Positions 47,139 to 52,002 of a stretch of 52,002 bases of DNA are shown here, piece after piece (position 1 is the stretch's first letter; the number at the start of each line of letters is the position of its first letter). The DNA comes from Bacillota bacterium. Lineage in GTDB: Bacteria; Bacillota; Clostridia; Christensenellales; UBA1242. Both the position numbers and the translations under genes were made by a program. The notes beneath the pieces were generated by a model. It saw nothing but the letters and a program-made list of their open reading frames with translations. It was not told where the DNA came from and searched no databases. The DNA is taken from the NCBI GenBank assembly GCA_009784665.1, contig WRBH01000001.1, forward strand, positions 71,267 to 123,268, in the 5' to 3' direction.

Positions 47139-48192
47139 ATCTTTGTCTGTGCAAAATTTCAGAAATCATAATGATACGACTGTTGAACTCTCCCCTGGCG
47201 TCAATGTTTTCGTGGGGCAGAACGCGCAAGGGAAAACAAATTTACTTGAGGCAATTTTTTTGTCCTGCGTTGGCAGGGGGTGGCGTTCGCCCCGTGATCG
47301 TGATATGATAAACTTCGACGCAAATGATGCAAGGGTCAAGGCGGTTGCGGTCAAGAGTTATGGCGAAGTCGAGGTAGAGATGATTCTGTCTCGCTTGGCA
47401 AAAAAAAGCATCAATATCAATGGTATCCCTGTCCAAAAAATGGGAGAACTGATGGGGCAAATAAATTGCATATTCTTCTCTCCTGACGAACTTCGTCTTG
47501 TCAAGGAGGCTCCTGCAGACCGTAGGAGGTTCCTTGATATCGATATATCTCAAATTGACAAATCATATTTCTATTCATTGCTTCGATATAATAAAATTCT
47601 GGCACAGCGAAACTCTCTACTCAAGTCCAGTTCAGAAGACATAGGTCGGGGTCTTGATATATGGGATTCCGAGCTTGTAAGAGAAGGCGAGAAAATTGTC
47701 GCACGACGAAGAGAATTCTTGAAGGCTCTGTCTCCTGCAGTGATCGAAGTTCATAATGTCCTGACAGGAGGAATGGAGGAAGTCCGTCTTGAATACGAGA
47801 CAGCGAAATCTCCTCTTCAGGAATCTTTGCAGGCCGCCCGAGAAAAAGATATGAGGCTTAAGACAACTACCGTGGGCCCACATCGCGATGATATAAAGAT
47901 TGTACTGGACGGAAAGGACGCCAGGCTGTTTGCATCGCAAGGACAGCAACGGACGATCGCCCTTTCACTGAAGTTGGCTGAATTAAAGGTGTTCGAGCGG
48001 TTGACAGGCGAACGACCAATTTTACTTCTAGATGATGTTTTGTCGGAATTGGATGAGTCTCGCCAGGCTCGACTACTTGAAATTATTCAAGAGACTCAAG
48101 CAATCGTAACAACCACGGCAACTAAGAACCTGCCTTTAGTATTTTCTATATTTAATATAGAGGGCGGCAGTGTCAAAACGGCAGCAGTCTAA
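47101..48192 (+). CDS. recF: DNA replication/repair protein RecF
   Basis: VFVGQNAQGKTNLLEAIF; ASQGQQRTIALSLKLAEL; LLLDDVLSELD; likely start at MHIKSLSVQNF (47128). Confidence 0.94.
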   Translation: MCHFMQGVAMHIKSLSVQNFRNHNDTTVELSPGVNVFVGQNAQGKTNLLEAIFLSCVGRGWRSPRDRDMINFDANDARVKAVAVKSYGEVEVEMILSRLAKKSININGIPVQKMGELMGQINCIFFSPDELRLVKEAPADRRRFLDIDISQIDKSYFYSLLRYNKILAQRNSLLKSSSEDIGRGLDIWDSELVREGEKIVARRREFLKALSPAVIEVHNVLTGGMEEVRLEYETAKSPLQESLQAAREKDMRLKTTTVGPHRDDIKIVLDGKDARLFASQGQQRTIALSLKLAELKVFERLTGERPILLLDDVLSELDESRQARLLEIIQETQAIVTTTATKNLPLVFSIFNIEGGSVKTAAV

Positions 48193-48661
48193 GGACCAGC
48201 TGATAAAACCAGCTGGCGATTACGCTTTCATCAAATAACCATTCAGGGATTCTTGCCAATGGGGGGATGTTCGCCGCCAAGCTAATTATCGCCGCCAGGG
48301 ATGCAAAGTACAGGGTGAATCGGAATAATCCAAGGAGGAGGCCAAGAATCATGTCCAGCCAGTTCAACACTCGACTCCTCTCTTTAAGTTTCGCGACAAA
48401 TCGCATCAGCAAGAATATGGCCAATCTAATTATGATGAAGATGACAATGGCGGTTATAATAATGACGACAGCCAGGCCATGATTCTCGACCCAGTCGAAC
48501 CAAGAATCAAACAAAAGGGCAAGCGGCCACGCCAATAAAACCGAGATGATTATTGATAAGAAAACTGTCACAAGCGAAAGGACGCCCCTCAGGAAGCCCT
48601 TAAACAGGCCATGAAGCACGAAAGCTATTAAAAGCAGAATGAATATTACATCTGTGAGCAC
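48173..48661 (-). CDS. CvpA family protein
   Basis: FKGFLRGVLSLVTVFLSIIISVLLAWPLA; DMILGLLLGLFRF. Confidence 0.8.
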   Translation of the reverse strand: MLTDVIFILLLIAFVLHGLFKGFLRGVLSLVTVFLSIIISVLLAWPLALLFDSWFDWVENHGLAVVIIITAIVIFIIIRLAIFLLMRFVAKLKERSRVLNWLDMILGLLLGLFRFTLYFASLAAIISLAANIPPLARIPEWLFDESVIASWFYQLVLRLLPF

Positions 48662-48717
48662 TCTAAGAGTATACCCATTAAGGACACTGATGTCAAACTA
48701 TTCTGTCTAAGAAAAAA

Positions 48718-48733
48718 TGTTCCATGTGGAACA
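48718..48733. promoter_or_regulatory. parS: parS-like site TGTTCCATGTGGAACA
   Basis: Direct reading, next to parB. Confidence 0.8.
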
Positions 48734-48755
48734 TTTCCAAGGCTTCGGGTGGTTT

Positions 48756-48771
48756 TGTTCTACATGGAACA
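48756..48771. promoter_or_regulatory. parS: parS-like site TGTTCTACATGGAACA
   Basis: Direct reading. Confidence 0.75.
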
Positions 48772-48773
48772 TT

Positions 48774-49724
48774 TTATTTCTTGAGGCGAGTGGCGATTCG
48801 TGCTAGGTCGTCATCGCTGAAATACTCTACAAGAATTCGTCCCCGTTGCGTATCGCCTTGAATGGTTATCTTGGTTCCTAGGCTTTGCGTCAGGTCTCTC
48901 TCCAGCTGTTTAAGTTCAAGGCTGCGTGCTTGGGGCGATGACCTGCCGAAGCTGAGACTTCCCTTTTGGGTGTCTCCGGTCTTCAATAGGTCTTCGAGCT
49001 GTCTTACGCTTAGGCCTTCGTCGACACATCTTCTCGCTAGGCTTAGGCATTTGTCGGAGCTAGTAATTACAGCCAAGACTTTTGCATGTCCGGCGGAGAG
49101 AGTGCCAGAGCGGATCATCTGCTGGACTGCTTGAGGCAAGTTCAAAAGACGCAGGAGGTTTGCTATAGAACTCCTGTTCTTCCCAAGGGCGACCGCAACT
49201 TTTTCTTGAGTTAAGAAGAACTCATCCATTAAGCGTTTGATTCCTTGCGCCAGGTCAATAGCGTTCAGGTCTTCTCGTTGCAGGTTCTCGATGATGGCTA
49301 TCTCCGAGATTTGGCGGGCGTTGTAGTTTTTGACAACCGCAGGGACTGTTCCTAGTCCTGCCAGCTTCGCCGCACGCCAGCGGCGCTCTCCGGCGACTAT
49401 CATGAACCTCTTGCCTGCTTGAGTCACAAGGATGGGTTGAAAGATGCCGTTTGCCTTTATACTGTCTGCCAGTTCTTGCAGTTGCTCTGGGTCAAAATCT
49501 TTTCGTGGCTGGTTGATATTGTTATCGATTTGGTCGATTTGCAGCTCCTGAATAACCAGCCCAGCCTCCACGATTTTTTTGACCTCCGCACTTGCAAGGG
49601 GTGTGGTTGCCTTCGGCTCACTTTTTACCCCGACCTTGTGTAACTCTCTGACGGGCGCGGTGTCCTCATCCTCGAAAATCGAAATCAACGCCCCCAGCCC
49701 CTTCCCTAATCCGCGTGCACTCAT
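48774..49724 (-). CDS. parB: ParB/Spo0J chromosome partitioning protein
   Basis: MSARGLGKGLGALI; IVAGERRWRAAKLAGL; IENLQREDLNAIDLA; SD AGAGGAGG. Confidence 0.96.
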   Translation of the reverse strand: MSARGLGKGLGALISIFEDEDTAPVRELHKVGVKSEPKATTPLASAEVKKIVEAGLVIQELQIDQIDNNINQPRKDFDPEQLQELADSIKANGIFQPILVTQAGKRFMIVAGERRWRAAKLAGLGTVPAVVKNYNARQISEIAIIENLQREDLNAIDLAQGIKRLMDEFFLTQEKVAVALGKNRSSIANLLRLLNLPQAVQQMIRSGTLSAGHAKVLAVITSSDKCLSLARRCVDEGLSVRQLEDLLKTGDTQKGSLSFGRSSPQARSLELKQLERDLTQSLGTKITIQGDTQRGRILVEYFSDDDLARIATRLKK

Positions 49725-49750
49725 TCTGCCTCCTCTTAGTATGGTGTTAT

Positions 49751-49766
49751 TGTTCCACATGGAACA
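49751..49766. promoter_or_regulatory. parS: parS-like site TGTTCCACATGGAACA
   Basis: Direct reading. Confidence 0.85.
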
Positions 49767-49786
49767 GGGTGGTGTCAAGCGAAAAG

Positions 49787-49802
49787 TGTTCCATGTGGAA
49801 CA
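49787..49802. promoter_or_regulatory. parS: parS-like site TGTTCCATGTGGAACA
   Basis: Direct reading. Confidence 0.85.
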
Positions 49803-49809
49803 CGGTACC

Positions 49810-49828
49810 CTCTATAATTATTATAGAG
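49810..49828. repeat. perfect inverted repeat CTCTATAA-TTA-TTATAGAG between parS and parA
   Basis: Contains TATAAT on both strands. Confidence 0.6.
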
Positions 49829-49849
49829 AGTGCGATGAGTGCGTTCCTC

Positions 49850-49878
49850 TTGCATTTTAGATGGAGGTGTGATATGAT
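49850..49878 (+). promoter_or_regulatory. parA promoter TTGCAT-17-TATGAT, 9 nt from ATG
   Basis: Direct reading. Confidence 0.65.
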
Positions 49879-49887
49879 GGTTGAATT

Positions 49888-50661
49888 ATGAGTGCAAAGA
49901 TAGTTGCGTTTACGAACCAGAAAGGCGGCGTAGGTAAGACTACGACCTGCGTTAACCTTAGTGCGTTTCTTGTAGAGATGGGCAAGCGGGTTCTTATTGT
50001 TGATATAGACCCTCAAGGAAATGCTACAAGTGGTATAGGGTTCGAGAAATCTCGTGATACCAAGACCATTTACGATGTAATGTGCGACAATGTGGATGTC
50101 AGCGAGGTTGTCCAATTGAGCCCAATCCGAAACCTGGAGATTATCCCTGCAACGGTGGACTTGGCAGGTGCGGAAGTGGAGCTTGTTCGTATGCCGGGGC
50201 GAGAGAGGCTGCTTAAAGACCATCTAGAGAAGGTGCGGGGAAGTTATGATTACATTATGATCGATTGTCCTCCATCTCTGGGGCTATTGACGCTTAATGC
50301 ACTGACGGCAGCGGATGCATTAGTGATACCGATTCAGTGTGAGTTCTTTGCATTGGAAGGGGTGTCTCAGTTAATAAATACAGTTCGTCTTATAAGGAAG
50401 CAGGGGTTAAACCCGAAGCTAGACATTGATGGAGTCTTGCTGACAATGTATGATAAGAGATCTAGTTTGACAGATCAGGTGTCCAGCGAAATTCTAAAGT
50501 TTTTCGGCAAAAAAGTTTTCAACATAAAGGTCCCAAGAAATGTCCGATTGGCGGAGGCTCCATCGCATGGCAAGCCAATAACCTTATACGATCCAAAATG
50601 TGCAGGTGCCGTAGCCTATGGGCAATTGGCAAAAGAATTCCTGGCTAGGCAACCTAAGTAA
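49888..50661 (+). CDS. parA: ParA/Soj ATPase
   Basis: IVAFTNQKGGVGKTTTCVNLSAFL; LIVDIDPQGNATSG. Confidence 0.97.
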   Translation: MSAKIVAFTNQKGGVGKTTTCVNLSAFLVEMGKRVLIVDIDPQGNATSGIGFEKSRDTKTIYDVMCDNVDVSEVVQLSPIRNLEIIPATVDLAGAEVELVRMPGRERLLKDHLEKVRGSYDYIMIDCPPSLGLLTLNALTAADALVIPIQCEFFALEGVSQLINTVRLIRKQGLNPKLDIDGVLLTMYDKRSSLTDQVSSEILKFFGKKVFNIKVPRNVRLAEAPSHGKPITLYDPKCAGAVAYGQLAKEFLARQPK

Positions 50662-50680
50662 AATCTGTTAAACTGGGTTT

Positions 50681-52002
50681 GTGTCTGTGCAGTTAATTGA
50701 CGAGGTTGTTGATATCACATTTCGTAATGACGAAAATGGGTATTCTGTTTTGCGGTTAAAGCAGAGTGGTACGGCTACTGGGGTTTTTGCCTTCGTATCA
50801 GTAGGGCAAGAGTTGAATATGGCAGGCGAGTGGGTGAATAATCCAAAATTTGGCAAGCAGTTCAAGGTGAGCAGTTATGGGGTAATGGTCCCAAATACTC
50901 CTGCCAAGATCAAGCAGTTTATTGGTAGTGGCTTGATAAAGGGTATCGGTCCTGTGACGGCGGATAGAGTTGTGGCGATGTTCGGGAAAGAGACCTTGCG
51001 GATAATGGATGAGGATCCGATGAAACTGAGCAGGGTTAAAGGTATCAGTCGTGACAAAGCAAAAGATATCGGCGAGCGATATGCCCTAGTCAAGGCAATG
51101 CAAGATAGTATAATTTTTCTGAGTCGTTTCAGTATCTCCATAAATATGGCGGTAAAAATATTCAAGAGGTTTGGTGAGCAAACTATCGAGATAGTTTCAG
51201 CGAACCCTTATATATTAATAGAGAAAATTTCAGGAATTGGATTCCTGACCGCTGACAAGATGGCCATGGATTTGGGTGTTGCGTATAATGGTAATTTCAG
51301 GGTTAGGGCAGGGTTGGTACATATTCTAAAGCAGGAGTCAGAGGTCGATGGGCATACATTTTTACCGAGATTGAACTTGCTGCTTGAGGCGTGTAAGTTA
51401 TTGAAAATCAAGCAGCCTGACCTAGAGCCAGTCTTTGAGGATGTAGTGTCCGAACTGTGTTTAGATAAATTACTGACCTTGGTTCGCAGGGAGGGCGAGG
51501 CTGGATTTATGTTGACCCGATTTTTTAATGACGAGCGGGTAATTGCGGGCAAGTTGGTAACCCTTGCAGGGCATGTCGACCAAAGTGATGATGGCGAGTT
51601 GGGTAGGACGATCAAGCATTACGAAGAGATTAATAAAATTAAATTGCATGATATGCAGCGAGATGCCGTAAAGATGGCGACGAGGCATGGTGTCTGCGTT
51701 ATAACAGGAGGGCCAGGGACGGGGAAAACCACCATAGTTAAGGCTATTTTATATATATCCGAGGCTCAGGGGCGGAAGGCAATGTTGCTTAGTCCCACTG
51801 GTCGTGCGGCGAAAAGGCTGGAGGATACGACTGGTCGACCTGCATCAACGATTCACCGTGCATTAATGGCGGGTAGTGGTGGTGAATGGTCTGAAGAGCA
51901 GGGTGGTAAGCTGGAGGCCGACCTCATTATTGTTGATGAGGTTTCCATGTGTGATGCGTCGTTGACGGCAGCGCTTTTGCGAAGCTTGTCGCCTCGGACT
52001 GC
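50681..52002 (+). CDS. recD2: RecD2-type helicase, partial (runs off window; absent from ORF track)
   Basis: VSVQLIDEVVDITFRNDENGYSVLRL; VITGGPGTGKTTIVKAIL; VDEVSMCDASL; GTG start with TAAACT 6 nt upstream. Confidence 0.88.
   Translation, partial: MSVQLIDEVVDITFRNDENGYSVLRLKQSGTATGVFAFVSVGQELNMAGEWVNNPKFGKQFKVSSYGVMVPNTPAKIKQFIGSGLIKGIGPVTADRVVAMFGKETLRIMDEDPMKLSRVKGISRDKAKDIGERYALVKAMQDSIIFLSRFSISINMAVKIFKRFGEQTIEIVSANPYILIEKISGIGFLTADKMAMDLGVAYNGNFRVRAGLVHILKQESEVDGHTFLPRLNLLLEACKLLKIKQPDLEPVFEDVVSELCLDKLLTLVRREGEAGFMLTRFFNDERVIAGKLVTLAGHVDQSDDGELGRTIKHYEEINKIKLHDMQRDAVKMATRHGVCVITGGPGTGKTTIVKAILYISEAQGRKAMLLSPTGRAAKRLEDTTGRPASTIHRALMAGSGGEWSEEQGGKLEADLIIVDEVSMCDASLTAALLRSLSPRT

Noticed and set aside
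48194-48214. CCAGCTG-ataaaac-CAGCTGG hairpin after recF as terminator
   Set aside because: No T-tract follows and it lies inside the coding end of the convergent CvpA gene
49820-49825. Minus-strand TATAAT as a parB promoter
   Set aside because: No acceptable -35 at 16-19 bp upstream; kept only as an inverted repeat
1-52002. CRISPR arrays, prophage or integrative element
   Set aside because: No regularly spaced repeats, integrase, or phage structural genes were seen; only an IS1-like zinc ribbon ORF
1-52002. Stop-codon reassignment (e.g. TGA as Trp)
   Set aside because: Genes terminate normally with TAA, TAG and TGA (rpmH ends in TGA) and Trp is encoded by TGG

Overview
The window looks like the replication-origin-proximal region of a bacterial chromosome, probably a derived Clostridia/Firmicutes-type lineage. 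Markers are rpmH-rnpA-yidD-yidC, dnaN, dnaA, dnaB, parB/parA with four parS-like palindromes, recF, dnaX-ybaB, gltX, glyQS, fusA, rplK-rplA, pyrG, cysS, cysK, uppP, radC and the start of a recD2-like gene. I saw no convincing tRNA, rRNA or CRISPR array and only one mobile-element-like ORF (IS1-type zinc ribbon). The observations I rate highest are: (1) many transcript-heading genes have sigma70-type promoters whose -10 box ends only 5-7 nt before the start codon, implying widespread leaderless mRNAs alongside SD-led genes; (2) an SD-preceded small ORF between rpmH and rnpA that carries a C CCA AAA -1 slippery heptamer, after which the -1 frame encodes a coherent basic tail ending in TAATG on the rnpA start; (3) a minimal DnaX lacking the zinc module and the C-terminal tau-type region, with a possible detached C-terminal domain encoded nearby; (4) an R-S-E ADP-ribosyltransferase-like protein next to dnaB; (5) an HELGH metallopeptidase-like gene pair; (6) two tandem paralogous coiled-coil genes that, with a third small gene, share a TTGACAATAA promoter module; (7) yidD with no canonical start upstream of its conserved N-terminus, where an SD precedes an ATA codon. 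All calls were made by eye from the sequence; no database search was run.
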